Assembly: GCA_965197825.1 (NCBI GenBank)
Contig: CBDANW010000002.1
Coordinates: forward strand, 558,001-622,000
Reading direction: 5' to 3'
DNA length: 64,000 bases
Source of the DNA: CBDANW01 sp965197825
Lineage (GTDB): Bacteria > Acidobacteriota > Vicinamibacteria > Marinacidobacterales > DATDRI01
Part shown: positions 1-8,929 of the stretch, piece after piece
Layout: every line of letters starts with the position of its first letter
How positions within the stretch are numbered: the first letter of the stretch is position 1
Translations under genes and position numbers: made by a program
The notes under the pieces: model-generated
Seen by the model: only the letters and a program-made list of their open reading frames with translations
Told to the model about the DNA's origin: nothing
Databases searched by the model: none

Positions 1-63
1 AGGAGAAGCTACGCAGCGGAGTTGTCGCGTAGGGCGTCGGGGAGTAACACGGTTCCTGGCTCA

Positions 64-1020
64 CACTTCGAAGCCTTCCGCGAAGAAGACCCGCTTCCAG
101 AGCGAGTATTGAATCAGATCTTGGTGGGGGTATCGACCCGAAATTACGAATCGAGTCTGGACAAACCCGCGGCCAAGTTGAAGTCTCGTGGCACGAGTAA
201 GAGTGCCGCCAGCCGTCACCTCGTGAGCCAGACGACTAAGAAGCTCGAGGAATACCTGTCTCGGCGGCTAGAGGAGTTCGAGCTTGCGGCACTGATGCTG
301 GATGGCCTTGAGGTGGCCGGACAGACCGTCGTCGTAACTCTCGGTATCACAATAGATGGAACGAAGGTGCCCCTGGGTATATGGCTGGGCTCGACGGAGA
401 ACTCTCGGGTGTGCACCGCGATGTTGCAGGACCTTATCGAGCGAGGCTTGCGCGTCGATGAGTCGATTCTCTGCGTAGTGGACGGAGGCAAAGGCATCCG
501 CAAGGCACTCGTCGACGTTTTGGGGGACCTCGCGGTCATCCAAAGGTGCCAGATCCATAAACTCCAGAATCTTCGCTCGTACCTTCCCAAGTCTCGTCAC
601 GCCTACGTGCTCCAGACGATGAAGGAAGCCTACAAGTGCAAGAGTGCCGACAAGGCGCGCAAGCGACTTCAGGCATTGGTGTCGTGGCTCGAGCGAAACG
701 GCTACGACGAAGCTGCCGGAAGCCTTCGTGAAGGGATGGAAGAGACACTCACGGTCGTGAAGCTCGCGCTGCCCGCCTTACTTCGCCAGTCTCTTGCCAC
801 GACGAACGCCATTGAGAATCTCAACGGAACCATTCGCAGAGTATCGAGAAACGTCAAGCGTTGGTAGAGTCCTTCCATGGTTCGCCGATGGACCGCTCTT
901 GGCGTCGTCACCGCGCAGAAAAAGTTCCGGCGTATCAAAGGCTATCGCCATATGGGCGCTCTCGTTCACGCGCTTAGAAGCAAACAGAAATCTCTTGACA
1001 GCGATGAGTTTGCTGCCTAA
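64..1020 (+). pseudogene. IS256-family transposase (mutator type), truncated, with nonsense codon
   Basis: This remnant corresponds to about residue 114 onward of the 431-residue transposase that is intact in copy C. It keeps the mutator-type DDE signatures: LMLDGLE (first Asp), CVVDGGKG (second Asp) and TNAIENLN (Glu). A TAG at 865-867 replaces the Lys codon after ..KRW, and the remaining 50 codons stay open to TAA at 1018-1020. Both the missing N-terminus, which carries the DNA-binding part in this family, and the nonsense codon make it inactive. The same TAG occurs in copy D. Confidence 0.9.
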
Positions 1021-1078
1021 GAGTATTCACAGGTGCCGCCGCTACCCGACCAAATTCAACAGCGGCCGGGACATCCCC
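64..1078 (+). mobile_element. IS256-family element, copy A, 5'-truncated
   Basis: From about base 64 the sequence matches three other copies in the window (near 41.0, 50.1 and 54.6 kb). Bases 1-63 are unrelated, so the upstream third of the element is missing inside the window and not because of the window edge. The downstream terminal repeat is intact and ends in ACATCCCC at 1071-1078, immediately followed by kinase coding sequence. With one end lost, no target duplication can be read. The element cut the C-terminus off the neighbouring kinase gene. Confidence 0.9.
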
Positions 1079-1946
1079 CACCCGTCGGCGATGCGAGTAT
1101 TTCTTGAATCTCGAAGCGGGCGTCGGCGATGTCCCGCAGGCGGTCTTTGCGATCTTTCGTGAGACATCGCCCGAGAAGCTTCACTACCGACGGCGGAACG
1201 TTCCCGGAAAGCGCCTTCCAGTCAGGCTCGACCGCCAGAATCCGTGCGAGAACATCCGAGACATCCTTGCCCGCAAACGCTCTCTTCCCCGTCAACATCT
1301 CGTAGAGCACGATGCCGAATGAGAAGATGTCGCTGCGTTTATCGACCACCTTGCCCTTTGCTTGCTCGGGGCTCATGTAGGCTGCGGTGCCGAGAATGAC
1401 ACCGGCTCGGGTCGCATCTCGACTGAGCGTGGGCGAAAAGGAAGTATCGGTCTCCGGCATCTCTTCCGTGAAAGCCTTAGCAAGCCCAAAATCGAGTACC
1501 TTCACCTGACCCTCGGGATCGACCTTGATGTTGGCAGGCTTCAGGTCGCGGTGAATGACACCCTTTTCGTGCGCCGCATCGAGTGCCTCGGCGATCTGTT
1601 GAGCAACGGTAAGGACTTCCTTCACGGGAAGTGGTCCGCCCGCAATGCGCTCAGCAAGGGTTTCCCCCTCGACCAGCTCCATGACCAAGAAGGGCTTGCC
1701 CTCGAATTCCTCGACTTCATAGAGAGTGGCAATGCCGGGATGGTTCAGCGCGGCGAGAAGTCGTGCTTCGCGCTCGAAGCGCGCTAACTTTTGCGGATGT
1801 TGCGCGAACTCTTCGGGAAGGACTTTGATGGCGACTTCACGCCCGAGCTTCGTGTCCCGGGCGCGGTAGACTTCCCCCATGCCACCCGCACCGATGGCAG
1901 AGAGGATCTCGTAATCACCCAGTTTGGTGTTGGGAGTCAGTGGCAT
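1079..1946 (-). pseudogene. Serine/threonine protein kinase, C-terminus removed by IS insertion
   Basis: A Hanks-type kinase catalytic domain begins right after the start. The glycine loop GAGGMGEV is at residues 19-26, the ATP-binding Lys at 41, HRDLKP at 132-137, DFG at 152-154 and SPE at 192-194. About 289 native codons remain, up to the end of the kinase domain; the last residues of the open frame are encoded by IS256 copy A. Relatives in Acidobacteria usually continue with a membrane segment and a sensor or TolB/WD40 propeller, so the signal-sensing half is gone. The kinase domain could still fold, but regulated signalling is unlikely. The paralogue at 16.9 kb shares the same N-terminal sequence. 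Confidence 0.85.
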
Positions 1947-2478
1947 GGCCGGCCCTTTGGGTGTGAAAGTACTCCCGCACAGGTTGAGAAGTCAAGAAGC
2001 GACTACGGCCGATTACTGGAGCGGGCGTATTACTGTAAAGGGGTGGTATCCCCAGGGGGAGAGACATACTTGCCCAGTTTCCCCCTCGACAAGCTCCATG
2101 ACCAAAAACGGCTTGCCTTCGGATTCCTCGACTTCATAGAGAGTGGCGATGCCGGGATGGTTCAGCGCGGCGAGAAGTCGTGCTTCGCGCTCAAAGCGGG
2201 CTAGCTTTTGCGGATGTTGCGTGAACTCTTCGGGAAGGACTTTGATGGCCACTTCCCGCCCGAGCTTGTTATCCCTGGCGCGGTAGACCTCGCCCATGCC
2301 GCCCGCACCGATGGCGGCGAGGATCTCGTAATCACCCAGCTTGGTGTTGGGAGTCAGTGGCATGGCCGGCCCTTTGGGTGTGAAAGTACTCCCGCATAGG
2401 TTGAAAAGTCAAGAAGCGACTACGGCCGATTACTGGAGCGGGCGCATTACGGTAAAGGGTTGGTATCCCCAGGGGGAG
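1662..2478. repeat. Imperfect tandem duplication (about 400 bp x 2) of kinase 5' end plus tRNA-Glu 3' end
   Basis: Bases 1662-2061 and 2079-2478 align with a constant offset of 417 and scattered mismatches. Each unit holds the first 95 codons of the kinase, its upstream region and the last 18 bases of tRNA-Glu. The 17 bases between them (2062-2078) are unique. The mismatches show that the duplication is not recent. Confidence 0.85.
2079..2363 (-). pseudogene. Kinase N-terminal fragment (second copy)
   Basis: Ninety-five codons match the start of the kinase gene at 1946, including GAGGMGEV, the VAIKV lysine and the hinge region MELVEGE. The open frame then runs into tRNA-derived sequence and stops at 2013. 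It lacks the catalytic loop and DFG, so it cannot be a kinase. It is the upstream half of the 400-bp tandem duplication. Confidence 0.85.
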
Positions 2479-2536
2479 TCGAACCCCCGTTTTCGCCGTG
2501 AAAGGGCGACGTCCTGGGCCACTAGACGATGGGGAC
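2461..2536 (-). tRNA. tRNA-Glu (UUC)
   Basis: The minus strand reads as a full cloverleaf with encoded CCA (2461-2463). The T arm is GGGGG-TTCGACT-CCCCC and the anticodon loop is CTTTCAC with anticodon TTC. The acceptor stem pairs over seven positions, with a G-U at the first pair. The 3' 18 bases are repeated at 2044-2061. tRNA-Lys lies 38 bases upstream in the same direction, so the two are probably co-transcribed. Confidence 0.95.
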
Positions 2537-2574
2537 TTGAATGCGAAACGCGAAAGCAACGCCAACGAAACCGG

Positions 2575-2650
2575 TGGTGAGCCGTGCTGGGCTCGAACCA
2601 GCGACCCTCTGCTTAAAAGGCAGACGCTCTGCCAACTGAGCTAACGGCCC
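2575..2650 (-). tRNA. tRNA-Lys (UUU)
   Basis: The minus strand begins GGGCCGTTAGCTCAG and ends with encoded CCA (2575-2577). The anticodon loop is CTTTTAA with anticodon TTT, and the T arm is GCTGG-TTCGAGC-CCAGC. The acceptor stem pairs over seven positions with one G-U. It lies between purA and tRNA-Glu and shares their direction. Confidence 0.95.
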
Positions 2651-2710
2651 CCGGCGGCTATTCTAGGCCGTTTGTTTGAGTGGGTCAACGTCACTTGGGT
2701 CACTTGCGAC

Positions 2711-4054
2711 TCAAGCCGCGCCGCGCGGAACCGGACTGCCGCTGTCGAACCAGCGTTCCAGCACCGCTCCGCCGTTCTCCATATCCAGGATGGTGGAATC
2801 CCGATCCGGTCCGGTCGAGACCGCCTCCACGGGCACGCCGCAAAGCTCCTCCAGACTTTCCAGGTACCGGCGAGCCTTGGCGGGTAGATCGGCCACGCGG
2901 GTCATCCCCCCGGTGGACTCCTTCCAGCCCGGAAGCGCCCGATATTCCGGCTCGCATTCCTCGAGCACGGAAAGCTCACCGGGGAACTCTTCGATCAGCT
3001 CACCGCGGTAGCGATAGCCGGTGCAGATCTTGATTTCGTCGAGCTCGTCCAAGACGTCGAGCTTCGTAATGGCCAACGCGTCCAGGCCGTTCACGCGATT
3101 CGCGTAGCGCACGACGACGCTGTCGAACCAACCGCAGCGACGAGGTCTTCCCGTCGAGGCTCCGAACTCGTCACCGCGTCGACGGATGTCTTCTTCCAGG
3201 GTACCGGTCATCTCCGTCGGCAGGGGCCCCGCACCCACGCGCGTAATGTACGCCTTGGTGATACCCAAAATGTAGTCGATGGCCTTCGGACTGATACCGC
3301 TTCCGGTCGCGGCTCCGGCCGCCGTGGCACTGGAGGAGGTCACGAAGGGGTAGGTCCCGTAGTCGATATCGAGCAATGTGGCCTGTGCGCCCTCGAAAAG
3401 AACCGACTGTCCGGCACTCATCGCCTGATGGATGAGCCGAGACGTGTCGGTAACGTGGGGCAGCGCGATTGCGGAGAACCCCATGAGCACCGAGAGAATC
3501 TGTTCCGCGTCGAGATCGACCGTTTCGCCCTGCGCGACCATCCAGGCGTTTTTTTCCGCCACCAGGTAGCTCAGCTTCTCTCGCAAAGCATCCGGATGTC
3601 TCAAATCGCCGACACGAATCCCCCGCCGCGCCACCTTGTCTTCGTAAGCTGGCCCGATGCCCCGGCACGTCGTCCCGATCCTCTTGTCGCCGAGCTTCTT
3701 CTCGGAGACAGCCTCTAAGCGTCGATGGTACGGCAGTATCAGGTGCGCTCGATCACTCAAGAAGAGATCGTCTCCAACCTCAACACCCAGGTCCTGGAGC
3801 ATCGTGCGCTCGGCCAGAAACGCTTCCGGGTCCACCACGCAGCCACTCCCGATGACGCACGTGACGCCGGGGTGCAGGATTCCAGAGGGAATGAGATGGA
3901 GAATGAACTGCTTCCCACCCACGACGACGGTATGACCCGCGTTGTGGCCTCCTCCATAGCGGACCACCATGTGGACGCGGTCGGAAAGGAGATCGACGTA
4001 TTTTCCCTTGCCTTCGTCGCCCCACTGGGTCCCGATGATTACGATATTAGGCAT
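2711..4054 (-). CDS. purA: Adenylosuccinate synthetase
   Basis: This enzyme joins IMP and aspartate using GTP, the first committed step from IMP to AMP. The N-terminus carries the family GTP/IMP loop GTQWGDEGKGK (residues 8-18). GIGPAY and a GTYPFVTSS segment follow, then the STGRPRRCGW arginine region. I start it at the ATG at 4052-4054, giving 447 residues, the usual length; an upstream in-frame extension to 4123 has no homologous look. It faces away from an ATPase gene only 24 bases off if that gene uses its first start. Confidence 0.96.
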   Translation of the reverse strand: MPNIVIIGTQWGDEGKGKYVDLLSDRVHMVVRYGGGHNAGHTVVVGGKQFILHLIPSGILHPGVTCVIGSGCVVDPEAFLAERTMLQDLGVEVGDDLFLSDRAHLILPYHRRLEAVSEKKLGDKRIGTTCRGIGPAYEDKVARRGIRVGDLRHPDALREKLSYLVAEKNAWMVAQGETVDLDAEQILSVLMGFSAIALPHVTDTSRLIHQAMSAGQSVLFEGAQATLLDIDYGTYPFVTSSSATAAGAATGSGISPKAIDYILGITKAYITRVGAGPLPTEMTGTLEEDIRRRGDEFGASTGRPRRCGWFDSVVVRYANRVNGLDALAITKLDVLDELDEIKICTGYRYRGELIEEFPGELSVLEECEPEYRALPGWKESTGGMTRVADLPAKARRYLESLEELCGVPVEAVSTGPDRDSTILDMENGGAVLERWFDSGSPVPRGAA

Positions 4055-4078
4055 CGCGATTAAGTGTAACAAACTCGA

Positions 4079-5239
4079 TTGGGCTTCCAAAGCCAGCGGC
4101 CAAGTCGTATAGTTCCGGGGCAAGGTCAGGTCGAGCTATTGGGAAAACACCTCCCGCGCCCCGAGATAGAACGTAGGCTCCTGCGATCTCTCGAGTCCAC
4201 TCCGAGCTCGGTGATTCTCCTCGGATCCCGTGGCTCTGGGAAGACGTCGATTCTCGAAAGTTTGAGGGACTCGATCGCCGGCTCCCGTCCCACCGCACTG
4301 ATCCAGATGGAGCCCATCGCGGCATCGCCGGAGATACTCTGTCAAAGATTCCTGGAAATCGCCGATGGGGCACTCGTACCAGGCGCTTACCGGTCGGCTC
4401 CGTTTCCCCGATTACTGGGAGCGTTGTCGAAAGGGACACCACAATCTCTCCTGTTGCTCGATGACGCCACCGAAATCCGCACGCTTTCCTATTTCCCCGG
4501 CGTGGAGAAACCCTTGGAGAGTTTCCTCGAAGCGCTGGCCAAGAAGAGCGCACCTCAGGCTGTCCTCACCAGCCGTTTCCCCGCCTGGGTAGCTTCCTGC
4601 TTCCATGAGCTCTCGAGCTCCACGCGCTCACGTTTCGACGTCATGCGCCTTCCCGCGGTGAGCACGGAAGAGCTCGAAGCCATCGGGGTCGCCGATGCCG
4701 AGCTCCTGGTCTCGGCCACCGGAGGGCTCCCGGTCCATCTCTCTCCCCTTATAGAGCGAATGCGAGACGGAAAAAATCTTTCCATCGCGCTCGCGGAGGA
4801 GATTGCCACCTCGGGCCAACTGGAGGCTGAATGCCGTGCCACGCTCGGACAACTCCTTCACCGAGCCAGAGGCTACGGAGCTTGCAAGGCGGTGCTGCAC
4901 GTTTTGGCCGCCGAGGAGGGTCTTAGGCTCAGCGAGATTGCGCGGAGACTCGATCGGACGCCCGGCTCGACGAGGGACTACCTTCGCTGGTTGGAAGAAG
5001 TGGACTTGATCGCCGTTCGCGACAAACGATTCTTTTTCATCGATCCCGTCTTGCGACTTTGGCTTCGCCTCTATGGTCGTGGAGAGCTGCCGTCTCGTTC
5101 CACCATCGAAGCCGAGATTGGCAGACACCTCGATGGGCAGTTCCCGGCTCTTCCTACTGAATCGATCCCGAGGCTCGAGCCGGAAAGCGAGATCTTCCCT
5201 CCCCTCCCAACCAACGACGAGCTGATCGAGATCGATTGA
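4079..5239 (+). CDS. AAA-type ATPase with C-terminal winged helix (archaeal-ATPase-like)
   Basis: A P-loop GSRGSGKT lies at residues 49-56 and a Walker B-like LLLLDDA near residue 120. A winged-helix segment (LRLSEIARRLDRTPGSTRDYLRWLEE, given here in parts: LRLSEIA, then STRDYLRWL) follows at about 280-315, then DPVLRLWLRLY. This order is typical of the archaeal-ATPase/ORC-like group of P-loop proteins, often linked to mobile or regulatory roles; no specific function can be given. The first start is TTG at 4079, just 24 bases from the divergent purA start. A TTG at 4139 (residue 21, before GKHLPRPE) would leave room for promoters. Confidence 0.7.
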   Translation: MGFQSQRPSRIVPGQGQVELLGKHLPRPEIERRLLRSLESTPSSVILLGSRGSGKTSILESLRDSIAGSRPTALIQMEPIAASPEILCQRFLEIADGALVPGAYRSAPFPRLLGALSKGTPQSLLLLDDATEIRTLSYFPGVEKPLESFLEALAKKSAPQAVLTSRFPAWVASCFHELSSSTRSRFDVMRLPAVSTEELEAIGVADAELLVSATGGLPVHLSPLIERMRDGKNLSIALAEEIATSGQLEAECRATLGQLLHRARGYGACKAVLHVLAAEEGLRLSEIARRLDRTPGSTRDYLRWLEEVDLIAVRDKRFFFIDPVLRLWLRLYGRGELPSRSTIEAEIGRHLDGQFPALPTESIPRLEPESEIFPPLPTNDELIEID

Positions 5240-5256
5240 GAGTATCAACCTCCGGA

Positions 5257-5790
5257 TTACTGTCCCGGCGGGTAGTTCTCGAAAATCTGGTCCATGACCT
5301 TGTTGATGTTCTCCGTGCTCTTACTCGGGTCTTCCGAAACGGTCCCCGAGGCGGAGCCGCGGAAAACAAGCTGTTTGTCCGATGCATCCCATATGTCGAC
5401 GACTAGGGTTCCAACCGTGTAGCTGACTTCACGCGTCGTGGAGCTCGCCATGCCGACCCCTCCCCAGCGCCAACCGGGTCCCACTCCATAGCCGTATCCG
5501 GTCGTGTAGTACTCACTCTGCTGTCCCGTCGCGGCATGGTAGATGACGTGTAGATCGGCGTTTGAGTCGACCTTCTGGAGCCCCTCCTGCGCGAGGTGCC
5601 TCTCGATCGCCGCGACGATGCGTTGATCGACCAGTGGATTTTCGGTGAACGGCGAACCCTCTTCGTAGACAAACGTTTTGTATTGCGAGAAGTCCGCGCT
5701 GTTATCGTAGTCGATAGTGACTTTTGCGCCTCCGCAAGCGGATACTAAAACTAACGACGCCAAACATAGGAATCCTTGCAGTGCTCTCAT
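5257..5790 (-). CDS. DUF4136 family lipoprotein
   Basis: A signal peptide ends in the lipobox VSAC (Cys about residue 19), so the product should be a lipid-anchored envelope protein. The rest matches the DUF4136 style: VTIDYDNSADFSQYKTF at the start of the mature protein, an aromatic/Gly-rich YYTTGYGYG segment, GTLVVDIWD and KQLVFRGSASGTV near the end. The 177-residue length is normal. The biochemical function of the family is unknown. It converges with the ATPase gene and leaves 17 bases between them. Confidence 0.85.
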   Translation of the reverse strand: MRALQGFLCLASLVLVSACGGAKVTIDYDNSADFSQYKTFVYEEGSPFTENPLVDQRIVAAIERHLAQEGLQKVDSNADLHVIYHAATGQQSEYYTTGYGYGVGPGWRWGGVGMASSTTREVSYTVGTLVVDIWDASDKQLVFRGSASGTVSEDPSKSTENINKVMDQIFENYPPGQ

Positions 5791-5811
5791 GAGTACGTTT
5801 CCTTTCGTGAC

Positions 5812-6507
5812 CTAGTTCGACGGTGGAGCCAGCTTGTCCATGACTTGGTCGATGGTGAAGCTCGCCGGCGTCTGCCGCGGCGGGAACTCCTGGAAAGTTT
5901 GCAGGAACTCGGCCACGAAGGTCTGCGCGGGCACCATGACAAACATGTGATCGATGAAGAACTGCGTGTAGAAGTCGGAATCGTGGTCGGCCCTCTCGAA
6001 GGGATCGCGACGCAGGTTGAAGAGTCGTGGGACCCGCAGCGTTGTGTAAGGCCGTACCCACACCTCGAAGCCGTGGGCCTCTTGGATGCTGAACAGCACT
6101 TTCCAGTCCCGGTAGCGAAGAGCGGAGAGCGATCCGTCATCGGTGAAGTAGAAGAACTCCTCCCTCGCCCCCGCGGACGCCTCTCCCGTCATGTAAGGGA
6201 GGAAGTTGTAACCGTCGAGGTGCACCTTGAAGGTCTTGTCACCAGCCGTATAGCCCTCGCGCAGCTTCTCTTTGATGTTGGGATCGCCGGCGGCTGCTGC
6301 GAAGGTCGGCACCCAGTCCATCATGGCGATGATCTCGTTGGAAACGAAGCCCGCCTCGATCTGGCCGGCCAGCGAACCATCATGGGAACCCGGAAACCGG
6401 AGACCGTCTCGCCCTTCATGTTCTTCAAAGAGAACTCCGGTGCGGGTTTCCCGTCGAGTTCTTGAGCCGAAGCGGCAGACGCAAAAAGAAGTAGCGTTGC
6501 GATCAAG
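5812..6507 (-). pseudogene. Chimeric remnant: redoxin N-terminus fused to sulfatase C-terminus, frameshifted
   Basis: Reading the minus strand, a secretion signal (LLLFASAASA) and the start of an AhpC/TlpA-like redoxin (LDGKPAPEFSLKNMKGE) run near base 6400 into sulfatase sequence (GFRVPMMVRWP). A one-base deletion around 6361-6370 shifts the frame. The sulfatase text then continues (MMDWVPTFAAAAGDP, YFTDDGSLSALRYRDWK, LFNLRRDPFE) to the stop at 5812. The catalytic N-terminal sulfatase half and the redoxin active site are both missing. A deletion fusing two genes explains this best. The start (TTG at 6505-6507) is uncertain. It sits directly downstream of trxB. Confidence 0.8.
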
Positions 6508-6535
6508 ACGCCGGCCGACGGGAGCCCTCGAATCG

Positions 6536-7561
6536 TTATCGTCCTGCCCCGCTGACGGTCGCCGGTTTGGCAGTCTTGGCAGTCTTGGAAGACGATTCCT
6601 GCTCGGTCAGCCAACGCTCGGCGTCGATCGCTGCCATGCAACCGGTCCCGGCCGCGGTGACCGCTTGTCGGTAGACCCGATCCATCGCGTCGCCGCAGGC
6701 AAAGATCCCTTCTACGGACGTGCGACTACTCCCATCCTGCACCTTGATGTAGCCGACCGGATCGAGCTCGACCGCGCCGCCCAAGAACTCGGTGTTGGGT
6801 GTGTGGCCGATGGCGACGAAAAGCGCGCCGACGGAAAGCTCCGACTCTTCGCCCGTCTTCGTATTCTTGATGCGCAGGCCGGTGACCTCGTCCTCGCCGA
6901 GAACTTCCGTCACTTCGCTGTCCCAAAGGAAATCAATCTTCTCGTTGGCGAAGGCGCGCTCTTGCATGATCTTCGAAGCACGGAGCTGGTCACGCCGATG
7001 GATGACTGTGAGCTTGGTCGCATAGCGCGACAAGAAGAGCGCTTCTTCCATCGCGGTATCCCCGCCACCCACTACCGCCATGTCCTTGTTCCGGTAGAGT
7101 GCCCCATCACATGTAGCGCAAGCAGAGACCCCTCGGTTCTGAAGCTTCTTTTCGGACTCCAAGCCCAGCCAGTTGGCCCGCGCTCCGGTAGCCACGATGA
7201 GCGCGTCGCAGGTAAAGATGCCTTCGCCGCTTTCCACGCGAATCGGCCGTTTGGACGCGTCGATCGCCGTCGCGTCGGCGTAGATCACTTCCGTCTCGAA
7301 ACGCTCCGCCTGCTTGCGGAAGAGATCCATCATGTCCGGACCGGTGACTCCCTCTGGAAAGCCTGGGTAGTTCTCGACCTCAGTCGTCAACATCAGCTGG
7401 CCGCCGGGGATCCCGACTATCGGATCCATTCCCGAGCCCGCCAGCATCACGGGTTTGAGATCGGCTCGAGCCGCATAGATGGCGGCGGTATAGCCGGCAG
7501 GCCCGCTACCCACGATCAAGACGGGCACGTGCCGCGCTTTTTCAGAACCCTTGTCGCTCAT
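6536..7561 (-). CDS. trxB: Thioredoxin reductase
   Basis: This FAD/NADPH-dependent enzyme keeps thioredoxin reduced. The FAD-binding GSGPAG is at residues 18-23, the redox pair CATC at 148-151, the NADPH-binding VVGGGDTAMEE follows, and the C-terminal FAD contact is GIFACGDAMD. The length of 341 is slightly long because of a Lys/Ala/Ser tail after the canonical end (..ERWLTEQE). trxA ends 17 bases upstream on the same strand, so the pair forms a trxA-trxB operon. Confidence 0.96.
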   Translation of the reverse strand: MSDKGSEKARHVPVLIVGSGPAGYTAAIYAARADLKPVMLAGSGMDPIVGIPGGQLMLTTEVENYPGFPEGVTGPDMMDLFRKQAERFETEVIYADATAIDASKRPIRVESGEGIFTCDALIVATGARANWLGLESEKKLQNRGVSACATCDGALYRNKDMAVVGGGDTAMEEALFLSRYATKLTVIHRRDQLRASKIMQERAFANEKIDFLWDSEVTEVLGEDEVTGLRIKNTKTGEESELSVGALFVAIGHTPNTEFLGGAVELDPVGYIKVQDGSSRTSVEGIFACGDAMDRVYRQAVTAAGTGCMAAIDAERWLTEQESSSKTAKTAKPATVSGAGR

Positions 7562-7578
7562 ATGACTCCCTGGAAGGG

Positions 7579-7908
7579 TTAGTTAAGATGTTTGTCGATT
7601 AGCTTCGAGAGGTTATCTTTGGAGGTGACGCCAACCACTTGCTCGGCCACTTCGCCATTCTTGATGATGAGGACGGTGGGGATCCCTCGGATCTGGTACT
7701 TGGCCGAGACCTCGGTATTCTCGTCCACGTTGAGCTTCCCGATCTTCGCCTTGCCCTCGTACTCAGAGGCCAGGGCGTCGATGGTCGGCGCCATCATCCG
7801 GCAAGGCGCGCACCACTCGGCCCAGAAGTCGATCACTACCGGTTTGTCGGATTTCAGAACGTCCTGTTCCCAGGTGCCGTCGGTGAAAGCAGCTACTTTG
7901 TCACTCAT
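7579..7908 (-). CDS. trxA: Thioredoxin
   Basis: This is a 109-residue classic thioredoxin with active site WCAPC (Cys 33 and 36) and the cis-proline segment GIPTVLI. It is a cytoplasmic disulfide reductant recycled by the trxB product encoded 17 bases downstream. The ATG at 7906-7908 is preceded by AGGAAAGATG, which supplies a ribosome binding site. The 98 bases between trxA and the divergent rsmA must hold both promoters. Confidence 0.96.
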   Translation of the reverse strand: MSDKVAAFTDGTWEQDVLKSDKPVVIDFWAEWCAPCRMMAPTIDALASEYEGKAKIGKLNVDENTEVSAKYQIRGIPTVLIIKNGEVAEQVVGVTSKDNLSKLIDKHLN

Positions 7909-8006
7909 CTTTCCTAGCCCCTCTTTGCTCGAATAAGTTCAAGCTAGCAAACGACCCAGTTGAAGTCAAGCCAACCCGAGACGGGTGGAAGTGCTATCCT
8001 CCTGAA

Positions 8007-8855
8007 ATGACAGGACCTACCCCTTCTAGCCGCGACTTCCACCCCCAGCGTGCACGCGGCCAGGGCTTCCTCCGGGACCAGGATGTGTTGCAACGCATCG
8101 TCTCGGCGATCGACCCACGGCCGGGCCAGACGCTCCTCGAGATCGGTGCCGGGAGCGGAGAATTGACTCTCCCCTTGGCGGCACGGAGTGCAAGCCGTAT
8201 CGTCGCCATCGAAACGGACCGGCTCTTGTTCGAGCGATTGCAGCGTGCCCTCGAGAAGAACGGCACGGCCAACGTCGAGCCCGTCCACGCCGACTTCCTG
8301 GCGCTCGATTTCCAGACGTTCCTCGAAGAGAGAGGCTTGAATCGTATCCGTGTGGTCGGCAATCTTCCTTTTTCCGTAGCGTCACCCATCCTTCTAAAGC
8401 TTCTCTCGTATCGGCAGCCTCTGGTCGATCTGACCCTCATGTTCCAACTGGAAGTTGCCACGCGGCTAGTTGCTAGGCCCGCCACCAAGGCCTATGGCTT
8501 CCTGACGGTCATGGCGCAGCAAGCCGCACGCGTGAGAATGCTCTTCCCGATCCCGCCCGCGGCCTTCAAACCCCGCCCAAGAGTGCATGCCGGCCTCGTC
8601 CGGATGGAGCCCCTGCGGGAAAAGGAGCCCCCAGTTTCCGATCCCGTCGTCTTCCAGGCCCTCGTGCGCGGCCTCCTCACCCACCGCCGCAAGAACGTCT
8701 CCAACAATCTGAAGCGTTTGAGTTCGACGCTCCTGGACGCCGCGGCGATCGAGGAGGGTCTTCAAAAACTCAAGATCGACCCGAAGTGCCGGGCGGAAAC
8801 CCTTTCTGTAGAAGAATTTGCCAAGCTTAGCTACTTTTGCGTTTCAATGGCGTAA
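8007..8855 (+). CDS. rsmA: 16S rRNA (adenine1518-N6/adenine1519-N6)-dimethyltransferase
   Basis: This SAM-dependent enzyme dimethylates the two adjacent adenines near the 3' end of 16S rRNA during small-subunit assembly. The SAM-binding EIGAGSGELT is at about residues 45-54, and the catalytic NLPF at 119-122 (family NLPY) is followed by SVASPILLKLL. The C-terminal helical domain contains LTHRRKNVSNNLKR. The 282 residues fit the family. It reads into the RNase J gene 74 bases downstream. Confidence 0.95.
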   Translation: MTGPTPSSRDFHPQRARGQGFLRDQDVLQRIVSAIDPRPGQTLLEIGAGSGELTLPLAARSASRIVAIETDRLLFERLQRALEKNGTANVEPVHADFLALDFQTFLEERGLNRIRVVGNLPFSVASPILLKLLSYRQPLVDLTLMFQLEVATRLVARPATKAYGFLTVMAQQAARVRMLFPIPPAAFKPRPRVHAGLVRMEPLREKEPPVSDPVVFQALVRGLLTHRRKNVSNNLKRLSSTLLDAAAIEEGLQKLKIDPKCRAETLSVEEFAKLSYFCVSMA

Positions 8856-8929
8856 GATGTTCTGTTAGTATTGAAGCGGTTTCTCAGCTCTTGATGGCTA
8901 ACTCCCTATCGTTACATGGTGCTTGAGTT

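Noticed and set aside
1..63. Gene remnant upstream of IS256 copy A
   Set aside because: The 63 bases are too short to assign; the in-frame codons joined to the transposase look accidental.
2461..2650. Prophage or large island at the tRNA pair
   Set aside because: No integrase or phage gene is near; only a 400-bp duplication is present.
6272..7582. 436-codon open frame antisense to trxB and the sulfatase remnant
   Set aside because: It is the high-GC shadow of well-identified genes; its translation has no domain pattern.
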